From: a virus
Length of the DNA stretch: 27,041 bases
IMG/VR virus record: IMGVR_UViG_3300032326_001704
Location: 1-27,041 of that record
Reading direction: 5' to 3' (one strand)
Shown here: positions 13,751-21,378 of the stretch, one piece after another
Numbering within the stretch: position 1 is the stretch's first letter
Layout: the number at the start of each line of letters is the position of its first letter
Notes under the pieces: model-generated
Seen by the model: the letters and a program-made list of their open reading frames with translations, nothing else
Databases searched by the model: none
Told to the model about the DNA's origin: nothing
Translations under genes and position numbers: made by a program

Positions 13751-14727
13751 TGTTTAGTGCCTGAGCATTGTTGTAAGCAAACTGGATTTGGACGATTAAC
13801 AAAACTAGCAGGATACCGTTTTTGCCACAAATCGCTGTTGATAATATCTTGTAAGTTATTATTATAGAGGTTTATTTGATCAAAGTCTATGTCCAATATC
13901 TTCTTAAAGTGGTGATTGATCAGCAAAGACTGTGTTTGGTGTTGTGCCTGATGCCATCCCATGAGCCAACAACAGGGCCATACAGTTCCGTCGGCATAGA
14001 TTGATATCCATCCAATTTGTTGACTGCGACATTTGATATTGTAATCTGACTCAGCAACACGCTTGGTAAGACTATTGGACGAGCTTTTGAAGCTAACTTC
14101 AGCATTGATGGTTGTCAAGTCTTGATTGTATCGTTGAACTGGCAAATTTGATTCTTGCTCAAACCGATCTTGGTACAGCACAAAAAATCTAGAAAATCCT
14201 AGATCATTGGCTAGTTGTTGTGCCTGCTCAATTTGATGTGCATTGTGTTCAAACAAAATAAACTGCCACTCTGCTCGACCGCCACCTTTGATAAATGCCT
14301 TGGCGTTTTCTATTATTTTGTGATAATCAGTCCCAACACGATAGATTGAATGTGTGTCGGCCAAGCCATCAATGCCAAACACAACTTTGTTTTGTGGCTG
14401 ACTCAGCAACAAGCCAAATTTTTCCCACCAAGCAGTGCTTCTCAAAGAACCATTGGTATTGATAGTAATACTAGCAGAACTGTGTGTTACACACCAATCT
14501 ATTATTTCAAAAATATCAGGATGCATTAGATTGTCGCCTGTATTGCCATTGAAATTTATTGATTTTACCGTGCGCCACAAGTCCAAAGATGTATTAGACA
14601 CTACCCGGTTCCAGTCAAGTATATCGTTGGTACGCATATTTTGCCCCCGCAAACATAACGGGCATTTGGCATTGCAGTTGTTGATACTTTCAATCTCAAT
14701 GGTTGTTATGTCAGTTAGTTCAAACAT
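13747..14727 (-). CDS. Radical SAM / SPASM-type protein B
   Basis: This is a 326-aa protein from the ATG at 14727. A longer start at 14781 exists but would overlap the previous gene by 46 bases, and 14727 falls 8 bases after that gene's stop. The cluster motif is CNAKCPLC (Cys18, 22, 25). A conserved block with ITINTNGSLRSTAWWEKFG and FGIDGLADTHSIYRVGTDYH follows at ~90-145, then GGGRAEWQFI and HNAHQI. The C-terminal part has a SPASM-like pattern: IKCRSQQIGWISIYADGTVW then PCCW, ending NPVCLQQC. It is a clear paralogue of the adjacent protein A. The enzyme should bind one SAM-cleaving and at least one auxiliary cluster. Substrate unknown. It ends in an ATGA overlap with gp46. Confidence 0.88.
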   Translation of the reverse strand: MFELTDITTIEIESINNCNAKCPLCLRGQNMRTNDILDWNRVVSNTSLDLWRTVKSINFNGNTGDNLMHPDIFEIIDWCVTHSSASITINTNGSLRSTAWWEKFGLLLSQPQNKVVFGIDGLADTHSIYRVGTDYHKIIENAKAFIKGGGRAEWQFILFEHNAHQIEQAQQLANDLGFSRFFVLYQDRFEQESNLPVQRYNQDLTTINAEVSFKSSSNSLTKRVAESDYNIKCRSQQIGWISIYADGTVWPCCWLMGWHQAQHQTQSLLINHHFKKILDIDFDQINLYNNNLQDIINSDLWQKRYPASFVNRPNPVCLQQCSGTKQ

Positions 14728-14735
14728 ACTGTTTT

Positions 14736-15617
14736 TCAATGATGCACTAATTTTACGCCATTGCCACAATTGGTCAGGCACAAGGGATGAGGGCGAGAAA
14801 TAATTTCGTTTTCAATATCAGGCAATACATCTGAGTCAGCGGTTCGATGCACATTTAGATAACAGCAAGAACTTATTTTTCCGTTGGCGTTTAGATACAC
14901 AGATTTTTTTGCTAGATGTCTGCAGTCAGACAATTTAAGACTATTGCGTTCGGGATTTAAATGATAGGTATTTGTACGATCGCTTCTGCTCCATGGTTGA
15001 AATTCTATTGGTTGTCCAGTTTGCCAGTGGCGGGCACTTATAGTTTCTCGTACACTGGTTACAAATTTAAATTTTTTAAAACCCATCTTTTGACTCAATC
15101 GTATACAGTCTTTGATTTGGTGTTCATTGTGTGCCCAAGGAATAAACTGCCATGTAGCATAACCGCCAGCAGATATAAACGCCTGGGCATTGGCAACAGT
15201 TTTGTCAAAGTCTGTACCTTGACGATATATTTCATGCACACCCTTAAGACCATCTAAACAAAACCATACATCGTGATTCAAATCTTTTAATAGAGTTCCT
15301 AGGTCACTCCACCATTGAGGGGAACGTATGCCGCCGTGTGTGTGGATTTGAATTTTACTTGCGTACTTTATTGCTAGATCAATGTGCTCTAACACATTAT
15401 TAGCAGCCATGGTATCTCCGTAGGTACCACTAAATTGTATGGTTTCTAAGTTGGGAAGTTTTTTTAAAACTTCTTCAAATCTTTCTGTGGACAGATCTTC
15501 AACCACTAGGTTAGGATTAAGTTGGTACCCACCTTGATTGCGACCGCAACCAGGACACCAAGCATTGCACTTGGTTGAGTTTTCTACTTGTAACCATGTG
15601 GCATCTGACAGAATCAT
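14736..15617 (-). CDS. Radical SAM / SPASM-type protein A
   Basis: This 293-aa protein has CNAWCPGC (Cys17, 21, 24) and the same backbone as protein B: QFSGTYGD, IQIHTHGGIRSPQWWSDLG, FCLDGLKGVHEIYRQGTDF, AGGYATWQFI and HNEHQI in the same order. The C-terminus has DCRHLAKKSVYLNANG, SSCCYLN and HPLCLTNC, the same Cys layout as B. The Gly-Gly-Glu strand usual in radical SAM enzymes is replaced by SGTYGD here and by NGNTGD in B. It follows gp47 with an ATGA overlap and precedes B by 8 bases. It most likely works together with B, either as two steps or as a heterodimer (inference). Confidence 0.88.
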   Translation of the reverse strand: MILSDATWLQVENSTKCNAWCPGCGRNQGGYQLNPNLVVEDLSTERFEEVLKKLPNLETIQFSGTYGDTMAANNVLEHIDLAIKYASKIQIHTHGGIRSPQWWSDLGTLLKDLNHDVWFCLDGLKGVHEIYRQGTDFDKTVANAQAFISAGGYATWQFIPWAHNEHQIKDCIRLSQKMGFKKFKFVTSVRETISARHWQTGQPIEFQPWSRSDRTNTYHLNPERNSLKLSDCRHLAKKSVYLNANGKISSCCYLNVHRTADSDVLPDIENEIISRPHPLCLTNCGNGVKLVHH

Positions 15618-16630
15618 AAGGTCTGGTAAATTTTTAACAGTAGTTTATTGTCGTAGAATTCTGATTCAATGTTGGTGATCTGATCCGTGACAATTTGATC
15701 CACTGATTCAAATTTGACTTCACCGGGAGCCATGTCTGTGTCCACTGCGGAGTTCTTGTTGGGTATCAGGGCCATCTCTCGGAGACCATATTCTCGGATA
15801 TAGGTTTCTTTGATGAAGTTGGCTTCCTCGTACGAAATTTCAATGTCTAACTGCACACGCACATGCATGCCAGCGGCAAGTAAAGTAGGTGCGTTGTCAA
15901 TGATACTGGCCAGACCCAGCACACGATAGCGGGGTTGATCAGGCCAGGCATGAAACTCTGGCTCCTTGCCCCATTCTAGGATCATCATGCCACGTTCATC
16001 ATCACCAGCATCGGCATAGTTGTGCGGAAAGCAGTTGCCAATGTAGGTAATGTTTTTCTTGGTCTGACGTTTGTGAAAGTGCCCAGTAAACACATGCTCA
16101 AAGTTGTTGAAGTCTTCTCTGCGTACCTCACCGTGGTCCGGCATTTCTACCATGGCGTTCATCATGTATCCAGGCAGTTCAAAGTGCCCAAACATGTACT
16201 TGCCTTTCAGTTTGGGTATGCGTTTATGATCATCACCCACAAGCCAAGGTGCAATAACCACATCGTCACTGCAAAACCAATCGTTGCAAATTTCCACATT
16301 AGGGAGGTGCCGAGCCCACTCAACACTTTGTATATCTCGCTTGTCGCGATAGTACAAATCGTGATTGCCAGGAATGAAATAAACACGTTCAAAGTTTGCA
16401 TTCATGTGCTCCAGAGCTCGCAAGCTGTAGTTCAGCGTGACAATATTTAAGCTGGCACGGTTGTTGTGCCAGTCGCCCAAGAACAAACAGGTTTCACAGC
16501 CTTCGGCTCGGGCTTTGGCAGTTGCCCATTTTATAAAATTCATACAGTCCTCATTGTGTTGAGTGCTGTTAGATTTTAATCCAAAGTGAATGTCAGTGAA
16601 GACTGCGGCTTTTTTAAATAGATTACTCAT
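15614..16630 (-). CDS. 47: Recombination nuclease subunit, gp47-like (SbcD/Mre11 family)
   Basis: This 338-aa protein has the same length as T4 gp47 (339 aa) and all the metallophosphoesterase motifs: FTDIHFG (Asp13, His15), LGDWHN (Asp53, His55), PGNHD (Asn89-Asp91), FGHFE (His149) and TGHFHKRQ (His184, His186). These residues coordinate two manganese ions for nuclease activity. With gp46 it forms an Mre11-Rad50 type complex for end resection. The gene lies 12 bases after gp55 and has only a poor ribosome binding site (AATAGATAG). Its stop overlaps the start of radical SAM gene A by ATGA, so translation of the radical SAM cassette should be tied to gp47. Confidence 0.95.
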   Translation of the reverse strand: MSNLFKKAAVFTDIHFGLKSNSTQHNEDCMNFIKWATAKARAEGCETCLFLGDWHNNRASLNIVTLNYSLRALEHMNANFERVYFIPGNHDLYYRDKRDIQSVEWARHLPNVEICNDWFCSDDVVIAPWLVGDDHKRIPKLKGKYMFGHFELPGYMMNAMVEMPDHGEVRREDFNNFEHVFTGHFHKRQTKKNITYIGNCFPHNYADAGDDERGMMILEWGKEPEFHAWPDQPRYRVLGLASIIDNAPTLLAAGMHVRVQLDIEISYEEANFIKETYIREYGLREMALIPNKNSAVDTDMAPGEVKFESVDQIVTDQITNIESEFYDNKLLLKIYQTL

Positions 16631-16642
16631 CTATCTATTATA

Positions 16643-17539
16643 CTACTCATCAAGACTGCTTACAACCGGTCCGGACATGGCAGCCATCGAATGTTTGCCA
16701 GAGTTCTGACGTGTCCATGAAGGGTTCAGTCCGTTCATTTCCAAAATGTCATCTCTGATGTTTTGATTTTTCTTTTCAATGTTGAGAATTCGTGTAAAGC
16801 TGTTTGTGATCGCCGCAGTGTAGTAAGCAAATGGATTTTGACTCTTAGACTCATCGAATTGAAGACCAATCTGCGATAGTTGAAGCAGGGCCTGTCCGCG
16901 CATTTCTTCGTTGTAGGTGTATCCACGCCAGTTGCTCCTTGTGGCATATCTTTCGCATAATTTCATAAACATCAAGGCCAGTTTCTTGGTCATGTCCCCG
17001 TGATCTTTGGAGAATTCGCCTGTGGCCAAATCGCCCTTCCAATGCGAGCGCCCTACTATGTACGGCTTCTTTTCTTCGTCTATGCGATAGTGCTCAAACG
17101 GTGGAAAGTTCACACGCACATGATTCATGTCTAGCACAGGAACATCCACAATGTCTGCAAGTGGGTCATCTTCTACCACATCATCAAGATCTAAAATTTC
17201 CTCTAACTTTCGCTTTTTGGCTTCGGCCTTGGTAATTTTCTTGGGTGCTTTGGGAATGTGATCCCAGCAAGTGATACGGAACACAATTTCGGTGTTGGGT
17301 ATCTTTTTAGGATCAACAATAGTGCCCTCACGCTTGAGTCGATCCGCTCGGTTACGTCTTGCTTCGGCAATGGTACGCTGATTGATCTTGTCTATTGACG
17401 GCAAAATGATATCAAATTGATGATCGTTTACTCTGTCTTGGAACCAGCAGTAGTTGTTTTTACTGAGGTGAATTTCTTTTAAAATATCTCTGTTGTTGAG
17501 ATAATTGACACGAGGTGCCGCCTTGGGTAATAAAGTCAT
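16643..17539 (-). CDS. 55: Late-transcription sigma factor, gp55-like, with long N-terminal extension
   Basis: This 298-aa protein's C-terminal ~130 residues contain the gp55 core: KKLALMFMKLCERYATRSNW (~190-209), YNEEMRGQALLQLSQIGLQF and FAYYTAAITNSFTRILNIEK (~240-263), a compact sigma region-2-like domain that recognises the TATAAATA box. T4 gp55 is only 185 aa. Here ~150 additional N-terminal residues include a basic AEARRNRADRLKREG region and an acidic DLDDVVEDDPLADIVD stretch. In T4-like phages gp55 binds host RNA polymerase and the gp33/gp45 apparatus. It is the first gene after the promoter at 17567-17594. AGGAG lies 11 bases before the ATG. Confidence 0.9.
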   Translation of the reverse strand: MTLLPKAAPRVNYLNNRDILKEIHLSKNNYCWFQDRVNDHQFDIILPSIDKINQRTIAEARRNRADRLKREGTIVDPKKIPNTEIVFRITCWDHIPKAPKKITKAEAKKRKLEEILDLDDVVEDDPLADIVDVPVLDMNHVRVNFPPFEHYRIDEEKKPYIVGRSHWKGDLATGEFSKDHGDMTKKLALMFMKLCERYATRSNWRGYTYNEEMRGQALLQLSQIGLQFDESKSQNPFAYYTAAITNSFTRILNIEKKNQNIRDDILEMNGLNPSWTRQNSGKHSMAAMSGPVVSSLDE

Positions 17540-17566
17540 GTGTGACCGGTCTCCTAATATGTACTT

Positions 17567-17594
17567 ATTGTAGCAGATTTACAACAGTTGTCAA
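17567..17594 (-). promoter_or_regulatory. Sigma-70 type promoter for the gp55-gp47-radical SAM-gp46 operon
   Basis: On the minus strand TTGACA (17594-17589) is followed after 16 bases by TACAAT (17572-17567). The -35 box is perfect, the -10 box has one mismatch, and the expected transcription start is near 17560, about 20 bases before the ATG. The spacing is one short of the optimum. It fits an early promoter used by unmodified host RNA polymerase, consistent with genes for the late sigma factor and recombination proteins. Confidence 0.7.
17578..17594. promoter_or_regulatory. 17-bp near-palindrome inside the operon promoter (candidate operator)
   Basis: On the plus strand the core ACAACAGTTGT (17581-17591) is a perfect 5+1+5 palindrome, and TT/AA at the outer ends also match, with one mismatch pair between. 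It covers the -35 box and the first part of the spacer, where a bound repressor or activator would control initiation. No cognate regulator is encoded nearby. A chance match is possible. Confidence 0.35.
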
Positions 17595-17627
17595 CCTCAT
17601 TGTAAAAATACGCCGTTTTAGAAATGG

Positions 17628-17635
17628 GTAAATAA
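17628..17635 (+). promoter_or_regulatory. Possible variant late promoter box (GTAAATAA)
   Basis: GTAAATAA lies 17 bases before the ATG at 17653, with TAGGA as the ribosome binding site between. The same eight bases occur upstream of two leftward head genes (4464-4471 and 2388-2395 on the minus strand). It differs from TATAAATA in frame and first bases, so a promoter role is uncertain. Confidence 0.3.
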
Positions 17636-17652
17636 CACATAGGAACACTAAC

Positions 17653-20600
17653 ATGGCAGGATATGATCCCAACAAAGCCGCTGAATACAACCGACTGATA
17701 CAACAAGGTGTCGCCCCCGAAGCCGCTATTTTGCAGGTTGGGATTACCTTTGAAGAACGCGGCAATTACGAAATTAACTCGGTTGGAAACACAGAAACCA
17801 ACAAGTCCTATGGCAAAATGAGCGACATTGCCATACCCCAGAACAACACGTCTGGGGTCAATCCTGCCAGCGACCCCAGTCAATTCCCTGCATATGACAA
17901 TGAAGGCAATCTAGAACCTGGCTTTGCCATTAACGAAGAAACCGGCGGAACGTATTATCGTGGGTTCCCATCACAAGATGTTGGTACTGCACTGCCAATT
18001 AGTGATCCTTACTATGGATTAAATCCTACACAACTGAAAGACCTAGGCGGAGCAGATCCCACAGACCCTTACATTCGTGCTAGGCTTGGAATTCCGCAAC
18101 TGCCAGGATCAACTCTTGCTGCAACACCAGGCTTTGGTACAATCAAAACAGGTGTGCCTGCAATTGATTCTGCATTAGGTATCATTGGTGGCGGGATTAC
18201 TTCACTGTTTTCTAACTTTTCTAGCACCATTGGTGGACTATTTGGGCCCAAGCCTACAGCAACCGCGGTAGCCTCAACCACAGGCATGAGTGTTGCTGGT
18301 CTAACAACTCCAGCACCAACGCCTCCTACAAAAGATACATCAGTCAATCCAGCCAGTGACCCCAGTCAGTTTCCAGCATATGACAATGAAGGCAATCTAG
18401 AACCGGGATTTGCTATCAATGAAGAAAACGGCCAGCCATACTACAAAGGTATTGAACCAGCCATCCAAGACACACCAGTCAATCCAGCCAGTGATCCCAG
18501 TCAGTTTCCAGCATATGACAATGAAGGCAATCTAGAACCGGGCTTTGCTATCAACGAAGAAGATGGTCGACCATATTATCAAGGTTTTGAACGCAACACA
18601 GATCAACCAGTCAACCCAGCCAGTGACCCTAGTCAATTCCCTGCATATGACGATGATGGCACCTTGCGACTGGGCTTTGCCATCAATGAAGAAACAGGCG
18701 ACACGTATTATCAAGGCTTTGAACGCACTTTTAATAAGCCACTCAATCCAGACGAAGATCCGTTTGAACAATCGCGTTACGAAGCTGAACTAGCTTACGA
18801 AGCACAGGAGCCTTATGATTTTGCTGCGCTACCTGTCGATGACCCTTATTACGGATTAACTCCAACTCAGTTGCAGGATTTAGGTGGTGCTGATCCAACA
18901 GATCCCTACATACGTGCCAGACTTGGAATACCACAACTGCCTGGATCAACTCTTGCTGCAACACCAGGCTTTGGTACAATCAAGACTGGCGTTCCAATAA
19001 TTGATAATGCGCTGAGCTTTCTTGGCGGATTGTTTGGCGGTCGCACAGCTACCCCGCCCACACCTGCGGCACCTCCAGTTGCGCCGACGTCTGACCCCAG
19101 CCAATTTCCAGCCTATGATGATGATGGTAACCTACAACCTGGTTTTGCCATCAACGAAGAAACAGGCCAGCCATATTATCAAGGCTTTGAGCGAAACACC
19201 GACCAGCCAGTTAACCCTGCTAGCGATCCCAGTCAGTTCCCTGCATATGACAACGATGGTAATCTAGAACCTGGCTTTGCCATCAACGAAGAAACAGGTC
19301 AACCTTATTACCAAGGCTTTCCGCAACCCACCACCAATGCCGATGTAGATCTTGATGCAGATTCAGGCTATGGATCTGACCTTGCATACACACCGACTGA
19401 CACAGCGGCCTTATCTGTAGATGCAACCAAAGTAAGAGCCTCTAATCCTGACTTGTCTCCAGCAGCACAGCAAAATCTTGATAATATTAATGGAGCCAAT
19501 GCTGAGATTGTGCAAGCTCAAGGCAATATTCAGACCAATAACTTGTCTATTCTTCAGAACGAAGAATCCATTGCAGGAGCAAGAGAAAGTCAACGACAGG
19601 CCGAAGCATTCATTGAACAAAACAATGCCGAGCTGGCCGATCCAAATATCACTGATGAACGCCGCGCCGAACTATTGGCCAACAACGCCGAAAACGAAGC
19701 AGTCATTGCAGAAAATGCAAGAGTAATTGACACAGCAACTCAGAACATCGAAGACGCTCAAGCCAACAATGCAGAGCAACAAGGAAGCATTTTAGAAAAT
19801 CAGCTCATAGCTGAAGAGAATGCTGCTGCATTCCGTGAAAACGATGGCGGCGAATTATTAACAGTTGAACCTAATTTAGATCCCGAACTACCGCAAGAAG
19901 ATGAAGAAGTCATTGTTGATACTACTGATCCTGCTGACGTTAATGCAGAAGAAGATCTTGAACTTGCGCTGTTAGAAGACGAAGAAGTTATAGTTGATAC
20001 TACCGATCCTGCTGACGTTAATGCAGAAGATGATCCTGAACTTGGATTATTGGGGGATGACCTTGAAACTGTTGAAGCTGAACTAGCAGAACCAGTTGAT
20101 GAAGACGCTGACCCTGCACTTTTAAACGAGGAAGAAGTTGATCCTTTTGCGCCCTTAGAAGAGCCCGAAGATGTTGATGCTGAACAAGATCCAGAACTGT
20201 TGGGCGGCCCCGAAGATGAAGAATTTACAGAATTAGCGGAGCCAGTAGATCCCGATGCTGATCCTGAACTGCTGGGTGGTCCTGATGAAGAAGTTGATCC
20301 TTTTGCGCCACTAGAAGAACCACCAGATGTTGATGCTGAACAAGATCCAGAACTGTTGGGCGGTCCAGAGGACGAGGAACCTGATGAACCAGAACTGTTG
20401 GGTGGACCTGAAGATGTTGACACCAACACAGACGACGGACTCAAGACCCCAGACGGTCAAGAAGAAGGCGGAACTGCGGCAGAGACTGGCTTGGCTGAAC
20501 CCACAGACGCAGACGTTGAGCAAGCCAATCAAGAAGCTGCTGTTAGAGACCGAGCTCGGCAACAGGCCACATTCCAGGCACGGTACAAACAAGCAGGTAA

Positions 20601-21378
20601 CGCCAACGCTGACTGGCGAGTACGACTGAGCCTTGCGCCCAATTCACAGTATCTGTACAATCAAACAGATGCAGTTGGTATTCTTGCGCCATTGGCTGCA
20701 ACAGACGGAGTAATATTCCCTTATACACCCAACATCACTACCACTTACTCGGCTCAGTACGAACAGTACGATCTTGTTCACTCTAACTATCGTGGTTTAT
20801 TTTACAAAAATTCTCGAGTGGGAGATATTCAGGTTCGTGGCACATTCACTGCTCAAGATACCAAAGAGGCTGATTACTTGTTGGCAGTGATACACTTTTT
20901 CCGTTCAGCAACCAAAATGTTCTATGGTCAAGATGTTGAACGAGGGGTACCACCGCCTGTGTGTTTGTTGAATGGTTTTGGACAGTATCAATTCTCAGAT
21001 CATCCAGTGGTTATATCATCGTTTAATTACAGCTTGCCCAACGATGTTGACTACATAAGAGCAGGCAGCCCCAACAACTACGGACAGAACTTGTTGAATC
21101 GACGTGCCGCGGTGGCCAGCAATCCTGGAGGAACTAGTCTAGCAGGATTGAACAGATTGACCAATGCCTTGCTCAAGAAAGGTGCACCTGGTCAAGGGGT
21201 TCCAGACCCCAGCGCAATCCAACAAAATGTCAGCAACACTGCCGGAGCAACGTATGTGCCAACCAAGATGGAAATAGATATTACTTTGATACCTTTACAA
21301 ACACGCACACAGGTTAGCAAACAGTTCAGCCTCAAAGGCTTTGCTAACGGACAACTACTCAAAGGAGGGTTCTGGTAA
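17653..21378 (+). CDS. Repeat-rich structural protein with gp48/gp54-like baseplate-tail tube C-terminal domain
   Basis: This 1241-aa protein is built of very different parts. Residues ~1-69 form a short N-terminal domain. Residues ~70-556 carry six copies of a 36-aa motif (NPASDPSQFPAYDNEGN then LEPGFAINEETG and YYQGF) and two copies of a 55-aa module beginning DPYYGL. Residues ~598-731 are predicted coiled coil, and ~742-935 are a highly acidic repetitive stretch. The last ~270 residues (NADWRVRLSLAPNSQYLY, GVIFPYTPNITT, HSNYRGLFYKNSRVG, LLAVIHFFRSATKMFYGQD) form a globular domain that I associate with tail-tube/baseplate junction proteins of T4-like marine phages (gp48/gp54 type). The neighbours gp53 and gp5 support a baseplate role. 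Typical gp48 is only ~360 aa, so the N-terminal ~970 residues are additional and may be exposed. Confidence 0.65.
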   Translation: MAGYDPNKAAEYNRLIQQGVAPEAAILQVGITFEERGNYEINSVGNTETNKSYGKMSDIAIPQNNTSGVNPASDPSQFPAYDNEGNLEPGFAINEETGGTYYRGFPSQDVGTALPISDPYYGLNPTQLKDLGGADPTDPYIRARLGIPQLPGSTLAATPGFGTIKTGVPAIDSALGIIGGGITSLFSNFSSTIGGLFGPKPTATAVASTTGMSVAGLTTPAPTPPTKDTSVNPASDPSQFPAYDNEGNLEPGFAINEENGQPYYKGIEPAIQDTPVNPASDPSQFPAYDNEGNLEPGFAINEEDGRPYYQGFERNTDQPVNPASDPSQFPAYDDDGTLRLGFAINEETGDTYYQGFERTFNKPLNPDEDPFEQSRYEAELAYEAQEPYDFAALPVDDPYYGLTPTQLQDLGGADPTDPYIRARLGIPQLPGSTLAATPGFGTIKTGVPIIDNALSFLGGLFGGRTATPPTPAAPPVAPTSDPSQFPAYDDDGNLQPGFAINEETGQPYYQGFERNTDQPVNPASDPSQFPAYDNDGNLEPGFAINEETGQPYYQGFPQPTTNADVDLDADSGYGSDLAYTPTDTAALSVDATKVRASNPDLSPAAQQNLDNINGANAEIVQAQGNIQTNNLSILQNEESIAGARESQRQAEAFIEQNNAELADPNITDERRAELLANNAENEAVIAENARVIDTATQNIEDAQANNAEQQGSILENQLIAEENAAAFRENDGGELLTVEPNLDPELPQEDEEVIVDTTDPADVNAEEDLELALLEDEEVIVDTTDPADVNAEDDPELGLLGDDLETVEAELAEPVDEDADPALLNEEEVDPFAPLEEPEDVDAEQDPELLGGPEDEEFTELAEPVDPDADPELLGGPDEEVDPFAPLEEPPDVDAEQDPELLGGPEDEEPDEPELLGGPEDVDTNTDDGLKTPDGQEEGGTAAETGLAEPTDADVEQANQEAAVRDRARQQATFQARYKQAGNANADWRVRLSLAPNSQYLYNQTDAVGILAPLAATDGVIFPYTPNITTTYSAQYEQYDLVHSNYRGLFYKNSRVGDIQVRGTFTAQDTKEADYLLAVIHFFRSATKMFYGQDVERGVPPPVCLLNGFGQYQFSDHPVVISSFNYSLPNDVDYIRAGSPNNYGQNLLNRRAAVASNPGGTSLAGLNRLTNALLKKGAPGQGVPDPSAIQQNVSNTAGATYVPTKMEIDITLIPLQTRTQVSKQFSLKGFANGQLLKGGFW
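18004..18168 (+). repeat. 165-bp module, copy 1 of 2
   Basis: This segment encodes a 55-aa module from DPYYGLNPTQLKDLGGADP to the end of a GVPAID sequence. It recurs at 18841-19005 with DPYYGLTPTQLQDLGG and GVPIID. Only a few residues differ, which points to a duplication of a larger block that included flanking 36-aa motifs. Confidence 0.9.
18841..19005 (+). repeat. 165-bp module, copy 2 of 2
   Basis: This is the second copy of the module at 18004-18168. Third-position differences are frequent while the protein is nearly unchanged, so the duplication is not recent or has been conserved by selection. Confidence 0.9.

Larger units (their letters stand above)
17860..19320 (+). repeat. Six 108-bp coding repeats (36-aa motif) in the baseplate-tube gene
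   Basis: Copies start at 17860, 18346, 18481, 18613, 19081 and 19213, all in the same frame. Copies 2-3, 3-4 and 5-6 are 132-135 bp apart, giving a near-tandem arrangement with short linkers such as RNTDQPV. Copies 1 and 2, and 4 and 5, are separated by longer unique segments containing the 55-aa module. Within a copy, variation is mostly synonymous or conservative (NEG/NDG/DDG, TGQP/TGDT/NGQP), so the motif is under protein-level constraint. Confidence 0.92.

Noticed and set aside
13747-14781. 344-aa version of radical SAM protein B
   Set aside because: The additional 18 residues overlap gene A's end. The start at 14727 lies 8 bases after A's stop and puts the cluster motif at residue 18, like in A.
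17860-19320. CRISPR-like array
   Set aside because: Repeats are 108 bp, in frame, inside an open reading frame and vary by codon synonyms.
19800-20444. 214-aa Ser-rich open frame on the minus strand
   Set aside because: Shadow of the acidic repetitive stretch of the baseplate-tube gene, same reason as above.
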